Shown: positions 23,516 to 32,539, counted from the first letter of the stretch. The stretch is DNA of 50,180 nucleotides from Chitinophaga pinensis (GCA_945860605.1 CAMAQL010000006.1:1-50180); one strand, 5' to 3'. The notes: generated from the sequence alone by a model not told the origin. Program-made: numbers and translations.

Positions 23516-25978
23516 TTATTTCTTGCGTTCTACATCTTTATTTAACTCATCAATATCTACTGAACGTTCTGTGTTGTCTCCTAATAAATACTTAGAGAAA
23601 TAGTCTGCAGTTCTCCAGAACCAATATTCGTTCATGTCTCCAAAACTGTGTCTTTGTGTTGGAAGGATTAACATATCAAAACGCTTATTGGCTTTAATCA
23701 TTGCATTCACCACTCTTAATGTATTGGCAGGATGCACATTGTTATCAATCTCTCCATGAATCAATAACAGTTTACCTTTTAAGTTTTTAGCTAGGTCTTG
23801 ATTTTTATCAATCATATAGCTAAAACTGGTATCGCTTTTTTCAGAGATATTTTCTTTCACACCATGATGCTTTTCGCTCCACCATCTATTGTATACGCTA
23901 TTGTCATGGTTGCCTGCGTTACTCACGGCTACTTTAAAGATATCTGGATAAACCAAGATAGCCGCAGTACTCATGAAACCACCACCACTATGACCATGAA
24001 TACCAGCTTTGTTTCTATCAATGAAACTAAATCTATCAGCTAATTGCTCCACTGTTGCTTTTTTATCTGCAAGACCATAGTCTCTTAAATTACCATAGCC
24101 ATAGTTGTGATACCACTTGCTTCTTGCATAGTGACCTCCTCTATTGCCAATTGTCACCACTACAAATCCTAATTGAGCCAATCTGTCAATACGATCCATG
24201 CCCTTGCTGAAAGACTTATTCACAGACTCTGTTTGTGGACCAGGGTAAACGTACTCTATAATTGGATATTTTTTAGTGCTATCAAAATCATAAGGCTTGT
24301 ACATTACGCCATACAAATCAGTGATACCATCATCTGCTTTGATCTTAAATGTTTCAGGAAATTTATAACCTGTTGCCATTAGATTTTTTAAATCAGCAGT
24401 CTCCAAATCCATTAATTTTCTTCCGTCAGCACTGTGTAAGCTTGATACTGGAGTGGTATTGACTCTAGATGCAGTATTTACAAAATAAGTATTATTATCA
24501 TTCACGCTAAAGCTATGATCAAAATTGCCAGCGTTTAATAATTGCAAGCCAGAGCCATCTAAATTGATTTTGTATAAATGCATGTAGTAAGGGTCTTCTT
24601 TACCACCATTCACTGACTCTCTTCCATTTGCGGAAAAATAAACGACTCTTTTAGTTTCATCTACACCAATCACCGTCTCCACATGCCATGCACCTTGTGT
24701 AATTTGATTTTTTAAATTTCCTTGCCCATCATATAAATATAAATGCGCCCATCCATCACGCTCACTCCATTCAACTAATTCTGCGCCATTTTTAATTAAT
24801 TCTGGCTTCTTAATTTCAATAGAAGTATTCAACGACTCAGCTACTACTACTTTAACTTCACCAGTTATTGTATTCACCACACATTGGTCAATCTTTTTTA
24901 AATCACGACTTGTTCTTGCAAGGTATAATTGCTCATTGGTTCCTAGCCAAATCATAGGCCTGAATTCATCGTCTCTAGCATTTACAGCTGCAGACTTATT
25001 CCACATTGCAATGTCTTGATCTTTATACAAGGAAACATTGATTTCCTTATTGGTATAGTTCACCATGTCTACCAACATTAAATGATCTACTGGTGCTTCT
25101 TTTTCACCAGGCATCCAGTACTTATAAGTTTCAAGTGTTGGTCTTGGATCTGCAATACTATTGATTACCCATAAATCTTTTACTTTTCTGTTGTCTACTT
25201 TCACAATAGCAAACTGTTTGCTATTTTCACTCCAATAACCACCTACAGGTTTTCTTTTGTTTTTATTTTTCTCTGCATCTACATTTGTTTCGCCACCTTC
25301 ACCATGCCAACCAAAATTTTGGATACCATCTTTTGTAATAGCTGTTTCAATAATCGAACTATCGTCTTCATTCACCAATGCCTTTTCATAATTGGCTTTG
25401 TCCATATAGTATAGGTTGTAGTTACGACCAAAAACTACTTTAGATTGATCAGGCGCCATATTTGCCCAGCTTGGTTTTCTTTTAGGTTTAGTAAAACCAA
25501 CTAGTTCATTTAATTGTGCCGTATTCAAATTGTATTCAAAGTAAAATACTTTTTTAATTTTTTCTGCCTTTGCATCTTTTTTAGCACCTGGCTTATCTAT
25601 CTCAATGCTACTTTTTACTTCAAACTGAATCCAGCTCTCATCCTTAATAAACTTTAAAGAGTCAATTGGAAGATGTTGCGCATCAAATGGATCTTTGATG
25701 ATTCTTGTTAAAGATGCAGCAAGTTGATCTTTATCAAACATGGCCTTCTTTTCATTTTTTACTGGGTCTACAATCATCCATTGTTTTCCTTCACTTGTTT
25801 CGTAGGTATACCAAAACTTATTGGATTGTTTTAACCAATGAGGATCAACAGATAAGGAGAAAATCATCTTATCCAATTTCTTTGGAGAAAACCTTGCTGC
25901 TAAATCATAATTGGCTTTTTGTTGACCAAAAATCAAAAGGGGCAAGGCAAGTAATACTAAAAAAAGTTGTTTACGCAT
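23516..25978 (-). CDS. Exported S9 dipeptidyl-peptidase IV-like peptidase
   Basis: Serine peptidase of 820 residues with a signal peptide (MRKQLFLVLLALPLL, cleavage near FGQ). The first 550 residues form a propeller of the DPP-IV type, with long blade insertions. The hydrolase domain begins near ADDGITDLYGVMYKP. The triad is Ser664 in GHSGGG, Asp745 in GEIDNNVHP and His777 in QRHSFGD. Standard S9B enzymes have GWSYGG, and GHSGGG is a known variant in Bacteroidota paralogues. It probably takes dipeptides from peptides outside the cytoplasm. A bidirectional terminator separates it from the photolyase-like gene. Confidence 0.9.
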   Translation of the reverse strand: MRKQLFLVLLALPLLIFGQQKANYDLAARFSPKKLDKMIFSLSVDPHWLKQSNKFWYTYETSEGKQWMIVDPVKNEKKAMFDKDQLAASLTRIIKDPFDAQHLPIDSLKFIKDESWIQFEVKSSIEIDKPGAKKDAKAEKIKKVFYFEYNLNTAQLNELVGFTKPKRKPSWANMAPDQSKVVFGRNYNLYYMDKANYEKALVNEDDSSIIETAITKDGIQNFGWHGEGGETNVDAEKNKNKRKPVGGYWSENSKQFAIVKVDNRKVKDLWVINSIADPRPTLETYKYWMPGEKEAPVDHLMLVDMVNYTNKEINVSLYKDQDIAMWNKSAAVNARDDEFRPMIWLGTNEQLYLARTSRDLKKIDQCVVNTITGEVKVVVAESLNTSIEIKKPELIKNGAELVEWSERDGWAHLYLYDGQGNLKNQITQGAWHVETVIGVDETKRVVYFSANGRESVNGGKEDPYYMHLYKINLDGSGLQLLNAGNFDHSFSVNDNNTYFVNTASRVNTTPVSSLHSADGRKLMDLETADLKNLMATGYKFPETFKIKADDGITDLYGVMYKPYDFDSTKKYPIIEYVYPGPQTESVNKSFSKGMDRIDRLAQLGFVVVTIGNRGGHYARSKWYHNYGYGNLRDYGLADKKATVEQLADRFSFIDRNKAGIHGHSGGGFMSTAAILVYPDIFKVAVSNAGNHDNSVYNRWWSEKHHGVKENISEKSDTSFSYMIDKNQDLAKNLKGKLLLIHGEIDNNVHPANTLRVVNAMIKANKRFDMLILPTQRHSFGDMNEYWFWRTADYFSKYLLGDNTERSVDIDELNKDVERKK

Positions 25979-26051
25979 ATTGTATATATTAAGTATAGAA
26001 AATTAGCACATTTTTTTGAATTATAACCTAATTTGTGATGAATACACTGCC

Positions 26052-27584
26052 ATGAAAAATGCCCTATTTACAAGTTTATTTTTAGCACAATTGATCCTAA
26101 TCAATGGATATGCACAAACCTCCAATCAGTTTAAGTCTGCAGTATTTGCAGATGAAAATAGAAAGGCAAAACTACAAGCAGCTATGCCTCTTGTGGAAGA
26201 TTTATATAAAGAATATGCAACAAAGCACCATTTCCCGGCCTATGCTTTTGCCATCGTATTAGATGGTGAATTATTATTTAAAAAGGCAGCTGGATGGGCG
26301 AATATTGAAGATAAAATTCCTGCCAATGACGAGACTATGTTCCGTATTGCCTCGATGTCCAAAAGTTTTACCACTATGGCGATCCTGCAATTAAGAGATG
26401 CTGGAAAATTAAAATTAGATGACCCTATTGATCAATATATTCCGGCAATGAAGGGACAGGTATTGACCAAGGATGGCGCGCCCATCACCATTCGACATTT
26501 GATGTCACATCAGGCTGGCTTCCCCGAAGACAATCCATGGGGAGACAGACAATTAGATGATTCAGAGGCAGATCTGATCGCCTTGATTGAAAAAGGACTT
26601 TCCTTTTCAAACACCACGGGGACTTATTATGAATATAGCAATCTTGGTTTTGCGATGCTGGGTTATATCATTCATCAGGCATCAGGGTTGACTTACGATG
26701 CCTATATTAAGCAATCTATCTTAGATCCCTTAGGCATGCAGCATACGACTTATGAATATAGAACTATTTCAAAAGAAAATTTAGCAAAGGGCTATCGAAC
26801 CATCAAGGGCAATTGGGTGAACGTGCCATTATTAAAAGACGGCATTTATGGTGCTATGGGTGGGATGATTACTTCGATAGATGATTTTGCAAAATATGTT
26901 GCCCTCCATCAAGCCGCATGGCCTGAGCGAAATGAAACAGAAAATAAAGTGATTAAAAGAAGTACGGTGAGAGAAATGCATCAACCATATACTTTCATTG
27001 GACTCAATCCAAATTATCAATTTCCATCTGGAAAAAAACTAGCTACCACTAGCAGTTATAGCTATGGTTTAAATTGGATGCACGATGCCGAAGGCAAAAC
27101 AAGTATTGGCCATAGTGGAGGACTTCCAGGTTTTGGAAGTAATTGGCGTTTTATGCCTGAATATGGATTGGGAGTGATCTTTTTTGCCAACCATACCTAT
27201 GCGCCAACTTCTACAATGAATTTGATTGTGTTAGATACCCTAGTTAAAATTGCAAAGCTTCTACCAAGAATGGTTACTGTATCTCCAATACTAGAACAAC
27301 GCCAAAAAGAGTTGCTACAAATTATTCCTAGTTGGGAAAAAATTCCAGCCATTTTTGCTGAAAACTTTTTTGACGACTATTTAATGGATGAATTAAAGTC
27401 GGAAGCCAAACAATTATTTGAACAAGCCGGGAAAATACAAACTGTTGGAAAAATGATTGCAGAAAATCAGTTAAGAGGCTATTGTATCTTGGAAGGTTCA
27501 AAACTAAAACTAAAATTAAGCTTTACTTTAAGTCCTGAAAATCCTGCATTGATTCAAGAATACCACCTAGAACTTGTGAAATAA
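26052..27584 (+). CDS. Exported beta-lactamase-family serine hydrolase (class C / PBP4*-like)
   Basis: Hydrolase of 510 residues with a signal peptide (MKNALFTSLFLAQ, cleavage near GYAQ). The ATG at 26052 is chosen over an in-frame codon at 26016 because it starts this signal. The active-site set is Ser101-M-S-Lys104, YSN in YEYSNLGF and GHSGGLPG (the third, KTG-like box, here HSG). This fold covers class C beta-lactamases, D-aminopeptidases and esterases, so resistance is not implied. A C-terminal extension of about 110 residues follows the catalytic domain. The gene lies divergently from the S9 peptidase gene. Confidence 0.88.
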   Translation: MKNALFTSLFLAQLILINGYAQTSNQFKSAVFADENRKAKLQAAMPLVEDLYKEYATKHHFPAYAFAIVLDGELLFKKAAGWANIEDKIPANDETMFRIASMSKSFTTMAILQLRDAGKLKLDDPIDQYIPAMKGQVLTKDGAPITIRHLMSHQAGFPEDNPWGDRQLDDSEADLIALIEKGLSFSNTTGTYYEYSNLGFAMLGYIIHQASGLTYDAYIKQSILDPLGMQHTTYEYRTISKENLAKGYRTIKGNWVNVPLLKDGIYGAMGGMITSIDDFAKYVALHQAAWPERNETENKVIKRSTVREMHQPYTFIGLNPNYQFPSGKKLATTSSYSYGLNWMHDAEGKTSIGHSGGLPGFGSNWRFMPEYGLGVIFFANHTYAPTSTMNLIVLDTLVKIAKLLPRMVTVSPILEQRQKELLQIIPSWEKIPAIFAENFFDDYLMDELKSEAKQLFEQAGKIQTVGKMIAENQLRGYCILEGSKLKLKLSFTLSPENPALIQEYHLELVK

Positions 27585-27617
27585 AAAAGTGCACTAGCCC
27601 CCCGGCTAGTGCACTTT
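27583..27617. terminator. Hairpin between convergent genes, best for the minus strand
   Basis: AAAGTGCACTAGCC (27586-27599) and GGCTAGTGCACTTT (27604-27617) form a perfect 14-bp stem with a CCCC loop. On the minus strand it is followed by a T tract (A run at 27583-27588 on plus). On the plus strand the T tract is only three bases. Confidence 0.85.
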
Positions 27618-27639
27618 AACCAAATAGACCACAAAAGAA

Positions 27640-28092
27640 TTACATAGGTCTTTTTCTGCGCATCATTTCGTTGCGCATTTTATTTAAAAGTTCCCTGTCT
27701 ACTTTTAAAGCCAGGTTCACTCTTTCTTCTGTTTTTAAAATTGGCATCAAGTCTTTCTTAAACTTCTTTCTTATTACTAGCATTGCTTCTTGAAATGCAA
27801 TCTCGTCTTCTTTTGCTGTTTGCATCAAATTACGACTTGCTGTTTTTTGTTCATTGTACAGAGGCCAAAATTTTTCTGCTTCTGCAGGAGTTAAGTCTAA
27901 TTTTTTTGTGATGAATTGAATACTAAATAATTCCAATCTTTCTCTTTGCTCTTTAGTCATTGGTCTTGGCGGCATCTCCATACCTTGTCTATTTCGCATA
28001 GCCGGTCTATTTTGACCACTCATTGGTCGCTCTTGTGCTTGAGCTACAAAAACAGTTACAATAATACTTAAGAGGCATAATATTTTTTTCAT
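27640..28092 (-). CDS. Spy/CpxP-like periplasmic helical protein
   Basis: Protein of 150 residues with a signal peptide (MKKILCLLSIIVTV, cleavage near AQAQ). A Met/Pro/Arg-rich segment is followed by a long helical region with LDLTPAEAEKFWPLYNEQ, the LTxxQ-like turn of Spy/CpxP/CnrX relatives. The protein is rich in Arg, Lys and Met. Proteins of this type are small chaperones or metal and stress sensors in the periplasm, often encoded beside sigma and anti-sigma genes. It lies downstream of the ECF sigma locus and carries its own copy of the same promoter motif. The likely role is envelope-stress feedback. Confidence 0.75.
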   Translation of the reverse strand: MKKILCLLSIIVTVFVAQAQERPMSGQNRPAMRNRQGMEMPPRPMTKEQRERLELFSIQFITKKLDLTPAEAEKFWPLYNEQKTASRNLMQTAKEDEIAFQEAMLVIRKKFKKDLMPILKTEERVNLALKVDRELLNKMRNEMMRRKRPM

Positions 28093-28110
28093 AAAATGTG
28101 TATTTAAAAT

Positions 28111-28139
28111 TTAGACAAATTTATTTTAGAATGGTTTAA
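28111..28139 (-). promoter_or_regulatory. ECF-type promoter of the Spy/CpxP-like gene
   Basis: On the minus strand TTAAAC (28139-28134), 17 bases and GTCTAA (28116-28111). The distance from the -10 to the ATG is 18 bases, which gives a short leader. It matches the other three copies at this locus exactly in both boxes and in spacing. Confidence 0.6.
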
Positions 28140-28169
28140 TTTTCTTTGATAATTAAATTTTCAATCTTT

Positions 28170-28616
28170 TTATTGATTCCTTGATATTAAATTAGTTCCA
28201 GCTGCTTCAATCGCGCTATTCCATTCTACTTCGGTTACAAGTTCATTGTTGTTCACGTAAGCTTCAATCAATTCATCAGGTAAACTTCCAATGTCAATCA
28301 CTTCCACTTTGGCTATTTGAGTTGTTGTATTTTCTGCTTTATTAAAAAATAGGTATCCAGTTGCAATGGCAAAAAGTAAACTTGCAGCAACCAAGTACTT
28401 TTTTTGATTTAAAAACAGGTTAACAATACGTGCTTTTTGTGGCGCTTGCCCCTCTACTTTAATTTGTTGTATTAAATCCATTTCAAATTGATCAAAGTAC
28501 CCCGCAGGCACCTGCTTGGTTTTTGAGTCAAAGCTTTTTAGGGCTTCTTCTAATGCTTTTGAAATTGATTCGTTTTCCATATCGTTCATATCATTCATAT
28601 CGTAATTTAGACTCAT
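28170..28616 (-). CDS. Single-pass membrane protein, probable anti-sigma factor
   Basis: Protein of 148 residues with a cytoplasmic N-terminal part (about 1-73), one membrane segment near 74-91 (YLVAASLLFAIATGYLF) and a short periplasmic part. It shows no clear zinc-binding anti-sigma motif. Position decides the call: it follows the ECF sigma gene by 15 bases. The reading frame has several in-frame Met codons in a tandem repeat (MNDMNDME). An ECF-type promoter has its -10 box inside the first codons, so transcripts from it would use a start at or after Met7 (28598). The longest start is given because it fits translation from the sigma transcript. Confidence 0.65.
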   Translation of the reverse strand: MSLNYDMNDMNDMENESISKALEEALKSFDSKTKQVPAGYFDQFEMDLIQQIKVEGQAPQKARIVNLFLNQKKYLVAASLLFAIATGYLFFNKAENTTTQIAKVEVIDIGSLPDELIEAYVNNNELVTEVEWNSAIEAAGTNLISRNQ

Positions 28617-28635
28617 TGTTTGGTCAAAGGTTTAA
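28607..28635 (-). promoter_or_regulatory. ECF-type promoter overlapping the start of the anti-sigma gene
   Basis: On the minus strand TTAAAC (28635-28630), 17 bases and GTCTAA (28612-28607). The -35 box covers the end of the sigma gene and the -10 box sits in codons 2-4 of the longest anti-sigma frame. It would give a transcript starting near 28600. Confidence 0.5.
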
Positions 28636-29171
28636 GCTTGTTGGAGCAATTCGGTCATTTTTTTGACAGCTTGGTGATAATTTGCTTTAGCGCCTCCAAC
28701 GGTCGTACCAGTGATAGAGGCTATTTTTTCGTAGTCAAAGGCCTCGTAATACCTTAACATAAATACAAATCGTTGTTTTTCAGGCAATTCTGCAATAGCA
28801 CGTTCTAATTTAATCTGGATGGTAGTCTCTTTTAATGCATTTTGGCTAGATGGATGTTCTAAACTATGGTCCAACTCATTTTGAGTAGTATGAGTTTTTA
28901 AACGTTTTTTCTGGGCTATAAAATTTAAGGTCTCGTTATATGCCACCCTAAAAAGCCAAGTGCTAAAGGCACTCTCTTGCTTAAATCCATCCAGCTTATT
29001 CCAAACTTTAATCCATACAGCTTGTGCAATATCGTCTGCATCTGCATGCTCGAGCACCATTTTCTTAATTTGAAAAAATACAGTTTCACGATGCCTCTTT
29101 AAAAGTTGCGTAAATGCATCCTCTTTTACTTCGCCGTTTTGAAATTGTATAATGAGTGCTTGGTCTGTCAT
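28632..29171 (-). CDS. RNA polymerase ECF-family sigma-70 factor
   Basis: Sigma factor of 179 residues. Region 2 (about 20-90) includes ADDIAQAVWIKVWNKLDGF and STWLFRVAYNETLNF, typical of the core-binding and -10 recognition helices. Region 4 (about 120-175) has ELPEKQRFVFMLRYYEAFDYEKIASITGT, the -35 recognition helix-turn-helix. There is no N-terminal extension. Downstream in the same direction are a probable anti-sigma and a Spy/CpxP-like sensor, and divergence ends at the DUF1501 gene. A motif TTAAAC-N17-GTCTAA lies upstream of this gene and of three other starts nearby, so it probably regulates itself and them. Confidence 0.93.
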   Translation of the reverse strand: MTDQALIIQFQNGEVKEDAFTQLLKRHRETVFFQIKKMVLEHADADDIAQAVWIKVWNKLDGFKQESAFSTWLFRVAYNETLNFIAQKKRLKTHTTQNELDHSLEHPSSQNALKETTIQIKLERAIAELPEKQRFVFMLRYYEAFDYEKIASITGTTVGGAKANYHQAVKKMTELLQQA

Positions 29172-29182
29172 GCGTCTTCAAG

Positions 29183-29211
29183 TTAGACCAAATAGAGTTC
29201 AAAAAGTTTAA
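29183..29211 (-). promoter_or_regulatory. ECF-type promoter of the sigma factor gene
   Basis: On the minus strand TTAAAC (29211-29206), 17 bases and GTCTAA (29188-29183), extended on the left to GTTTTAAAC. The -10 box ends 11 bases before the ATG, so the leader would be about five bases. Confidence 0.6.
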
Positions 29212-29223
29212 AACAATTTGACT

Positions 29224-30795
29224 TTATATTTTAATGATGGTCTTAACGTATTGATGTATTCCATTTTGAATTCTAATGTAATACACCCCTGGCTTTAAAT
29301 CACTAGCAATCAAAGTGACGCTATTCATGCCGGCATAACTATAAGTGGCATCTACTAATAATTTAATGACCGTACCAGAAGTATCAAGCAGTTGAACTAA
29401 AGTATGTCCTCCCTCGGTTTTAAATTCTATCCTAGATAAATTTGAAAACGGATTTGGATAAGCCACAATCATAGCATTTTTTTCAAATACAGGATTTTTC
29501 ATTTCTACTGCACAAGCACTTGCATTGATTAAGTTTAAAGTTGGAAACTGCTTGAGCATGATTTCTTGATTGTCTACATCCTTTACACAGAACCAATTTT
29601 TCAAAATCGAATTATAAATGGTTCTAAAATCATGTTGATAAGGTACATTATCTCCTACTGTTGCGTTATTTGGTATCGTTGGGTTTTCACCAAATACGCC
29701 ACCTCTTACATTTTTTCCAAATAAAAATAATGGCGCAGCAGCACCATGGTCTGTTCCACCACTTGCATTGGATTTAATTCTTCTTCCAAATTCTGAATAG
29801 GTCATGCCTATCACTCTATCTTCGATCTCCTGATTTTTAATATCATTCTGAAAAGCACCAATCGCCTCAGAAACGGCTCCTAATAAATTTGCATGCGTAC
29901 CAGTGGAGGTATCTGTTGTCACAGCTTGCGCAGCATGCGTATCAAATCCACCGTAATTCACTAAATAAATTTTTGTTTTCAATCCCCCTTTAATGAGTCT
30001 TGATACAATTTTTAATTGATTGGCAAGACTTGTGTTGGGATAAGTGACTTGTTGCTTTACAGCGTCGGAAGCCGCTTTAATGCGTGTAGCATATTTATTG
30101 GTCTGCTTTGAAATTCTTCTGATAAAACTTAATTCATATCCTGCATTGGTATTGGGAACGGCTTGTTCACTCGCATCAAACAAATTATAAAATGCGCTTG
30201 GATCAGAAATACTCATACCCATGTTTACAATTGGGCCTTGACAAGTTAATGATGTAATGGAACCAATTTGAATGGCTAAAGGATCTGTATCTACCTCATT
30301 TGGATAATTGTCTGGAAAGCCAGGGTAATTGTTATCTAAAAAACGTCCAACCCAACCAGTGTTTAAATATTGGGTGCTATCGGAGCCACTCATCCAAATA
30401 TCGGTTGCTCTAAAATGCGAAAAATTAGGTTGAGGATAGCCCACTGCTTGAATAATATCAAGCTGTCCGTTATTGAATAATTTTTGCATGGCTGTCATGG
30501 AAGGATGTAATCCTGTTGCATCAAATCCATTTAAACCTAGTATCTTTTTTTCGGGGATGGCAATATTGGTCCTTGCATTATAGTATGCTCCATATTGATT
30601 GATTGGGAGTACGGTATTCAATCCATCATTTCCTCCATTCAATTGAATAATGACTAACACCCTATCATTGTTTACATTCGCTAATACATCTGGCTCAACC
30701 ATACTATGATTGTTTAACACATGTATTGGATTGCCACTAATGACTGTAGGCGTTAATACTGCAAGACTATTGCGTAAAAAAGTGCTTCTTTTCAT
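29224..30795 (-). CDS. DUF1501 protein with T9SS sorting domain
   Basis: Protein of 523 residues with a weak N-terminal export signal (MKRSTFLRNSLAVL). The DUF1501 domain spans about 45-420, with VIIQLNGGNDGLNTVLP, GLHPSM, NFSHFRATDIWMSG and THAAQ. This sulfatase/phosphatase-like fold is common in Planctomycetes and Bacteroidota, and its function is not settled. The last 75 residues (AYPNPFSNLSRIEF, LLDTSGTVIKLL, LKPGVYYIRI, KTIIKI) are a type A sorting domain of the type IX secretion system, so the protein is probably placed on the surface. It starts directly after the stop of the DUF1800 gene (TAA ATG), and both should be co-transcribed. Confidence 0.88.
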   Translation of the reverse strand: MKRSTFLRNSLAVLTPTVISGNPIHVLNNHSMVEPDVLANVNNDRVLVIIQLNGGNDGLNTVLPINQYGAYYNARTNIAIPEKKILGLNGFDATGLHPSMTAMQKLFNNGQLDIIQAVGYPQPNFSHFRATDIWMSGSDSTQYLNTGWVGRFLDNNYPGFPDNYPNEVDTDPLAIQIGSITSLTCQGPIVNMGMSISDPSAFYNLFDASEQAVPNTNAGYELSFIRRISKQTNKYATRIKAASDAVKQQVTYPNTSLANQLKIVSRLIKGGLKTKIYLVNYGGFDTHAAQAVTTDTSTGTHANLLGAVSEAIGAFQNDIKNQEIEDRVIGMTYSEFGRRIKSNASGGTDHGAAAPLFLFGKNVRGGVFGENPTIPNNATVGDNVPYQHDFRTIYNSILKNWFCVKDVDNQEIMLKQFPTLNLINASACAVEMKNPVFEKNAMIVAYPNPFSNLSRIEFKTEGGHTLVQLLDTSGTVIKLLVDATYSYAGMNSVTLIASDLKPGVYYIRIQNGIHQYVKTIIKI

Positions 30796-32400
30796 TTAAC
30801 TTAATTGATAGTCTGGCAGGTTCATAATATATTTTACAAGTGCTTTCAATCGGGTATTCACCAAATTAAAGTTGGCTGTACTTTGATTAGACTGATAGCT
30901 ATTCCAAGCTTCTGTCCAATAGTAATCAGAAGTTTGACCGCTTAGTAAAATTTGTCTTTTTAAATTGTCTTTAATTGTTTGATCTACTTCGGTAGAAATT
31001 AAAAGATCAAATAAATCTTGAATCAATTGATTCGGATTGGATGGACTGCTGGAAATAGATTTTGAAAAAGAGATTAAATCGATAATGACCCTTTTACCAT
31101 TTCTGGTATAGCCTGTTTCAATCATCAAGTCGGTAAATTTATTTCGCTTTGGAAGTGTATCGGCATTGATCCATAATTCACCATATTCAGGAGACTGATA
31201 ATAGGCAGGCCATCCAGCCACATTAGGCGGATCTACTAGGTTTTGTCCAAAATTAGTTAATTGACCTACCATATTATTAAAATGTGTGTAGGCGTCTGCA
31301 TAATCTGTAATTGCATTTGGAAAAATCACATTGGTTTTACGCAAAGTACCAATGACATGGTCAATTGGACTTTTGATTTGACATCCAATGTACAATGGGT
31401 CATAAAAATGAGCACTATTAAAAAGGGCAGTCAATACGGGCTTAATTTCAAAATTATTATTTTTAAAAATCGTAGCGAGTGGAGTAATGATATTTTTTTC
31501 AACCGTCTCATCAATATAATAAAACACAAACCATCTGTAAATTCTTCTGCAGATATATTTAGCCATGTCTTCCTTTGCAAACAACATATCTATTAATTCA
31601 TCTGTTTCGCCAGCCCCTGCAGCGCCTGACTTTCCGGTAATCACTTTGTTATTATAGTAGCTTGAAAATTGTTTACTACCAGTGTCATGTCTTGTCGCAT
31701 CAAAATAACTATTGAAGCTTGCATTGATACGCCATCCTGTTAAAACCCTTGCTGCTGCTTTCACATCTGATTCTGAATATTGAACTGTATTGTCCTTGCC
31801 AACAGTATACAGTTCTTGTAATTCTCTGCCATAGTTTTCGTCTGGTGCAGTTGCAGAATTCAAATAGCCATTTAAGTACCTTAACATACCAGGATCAATG
31901 GTGACTGCTTTGATCATCGTTTTGTAATTCCCAAGGGCATTTTTTCTTAAAGTATCATGGTGTTGATATACATAATTGGCAAATGAAATGGTATCCGCTT
32001 CTGTGCCAAAATGATTGCCCCAAAATAGGGTCATTTTTTCTCTGATACTAATATCTTGATGAATCATCACCCCAGTCAGCCATTTTTTATAACTATTCCT
32101 TCTTAGGCCGTTGATGGTGCCGTCATTGGTTGGTTGATTGACCCAAGTAGTTCCTGGAGCAACAGCTGGATCAATGACGGTGGCGGTATTGTATTCATTG
32201 AGCGGAGGACTAGGAATGGGATCTGTTGGATTGAGTAATGCCGTAACTGAAGCATTTAGTCCCTTTGCTAAAAATTCTTGAATTTCTGCTTGCTTAGCGC
32301 CAAAAAGTACTCTATTTAATAAATGAGTCGTCGTTTGCTTCGTCCAAGGGCCTTGATAGGTTTCAAGTCCTTTACTGCTAGATTGGGGGCTGAGCGGCAT
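30796..32400 (-). CDS. DUF1800 protein, partner of DUF1501
   Basis: Protein of 534 residues. It has HLLNRVLFGAK near residue 27, then GNHFGTEAD, the motif GRELQELYTVG and AARVLTGWRI, all typical of DUF1800. No signal peptide is visible. DUF1800 and DUF1501 genes are regularly adjacent in these phyla, which suggests one system, and the biochemical role is unknown. The DUF1501 gene follows without a gap. Upstream lies a copy of the ECF-type motif TTAAAC-N17-GTCTAA, so the pair is probably part of the ECF regulon. Confidence 0.88.
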   Translation of the reverse strand: MPLSPQSSSKGLETYQGPWTKQTTTHLLNRVLFGAKQAEIQEFLAKGLNASVTALLNPTDPIPSPPLNEYNTATVIDPAVAPGTTWVNQPTNDGTINGLRRNSYKKWLTGVMIHQDISIREKMTLFWGNHFGTEADTISFANYVYQHHDTLRKNALGNYKTMIKAVTIDPGMLRYLNGYLNSATAPDENYGRELQELYTVGKDNTVQYSESDVKAAARVLTGWRINASFNSYFDATRHDTGSKQFSSYYNNKVITGKSGAAGAGETDELIDMLFAKEDMAKYICRRIYRWFVFYYIDETVEKNIITPLATIFKNNNFEIKPVLTALFNSAHFYDPLYIGCQIKSPIDHVIGTLRKTNVIFPNAITDYADAYTHFNNMVGQLTNFGQNLVDPPNVAGWPAYYQSPEYGELWINADTLPKRNKFTDLMIETGYTRNGKRVIIDLISFSKSISSSPSNPNQLIQDLFDLLISTEVDQTIKDNLKRQILLSGQTSDYYWTEAWNSYQSNQSTANFNLVNTRLKALVKYIMNLPDYQLS

Positions 32401-32420
32401 GCAAGTGATTTGTTAGCAAT

Positions 32421-32449
32421 TTAGACAATTATCAAATTCAAAAGTTTAA
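32421..32449 (-). promoter_or_regulatory. ECF-type promoter of the DUF1800-DUF1501 operon
   Basis: On the minus strand TTAAAC (32449-32444), 17 bases and GTCTAA (32426-32421), extended on the left to GTTTTAAAC exactly as before the sigma gene. The -10 ends 20 bases before the ATG. Confidence 0.6.
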
Positions 32450-32539
32450 AACGCTTATTTTTTTCATTCCGGCTGTCATCATTTTTTTCATTTGCATTCA
32501 AAATGAAATTATCTTTAAAGCAATTCTAAAATAGTTAAT

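Noticed and set aside
26052..27584. A beta-lactam resistance gene
   Set aside because: The SxxK, YSN and HSG boxes fit the broad class C fold, but the protein has a long C-terminal extension and sits among peptidases. Nothing in the sequence or context supports drug resistance.
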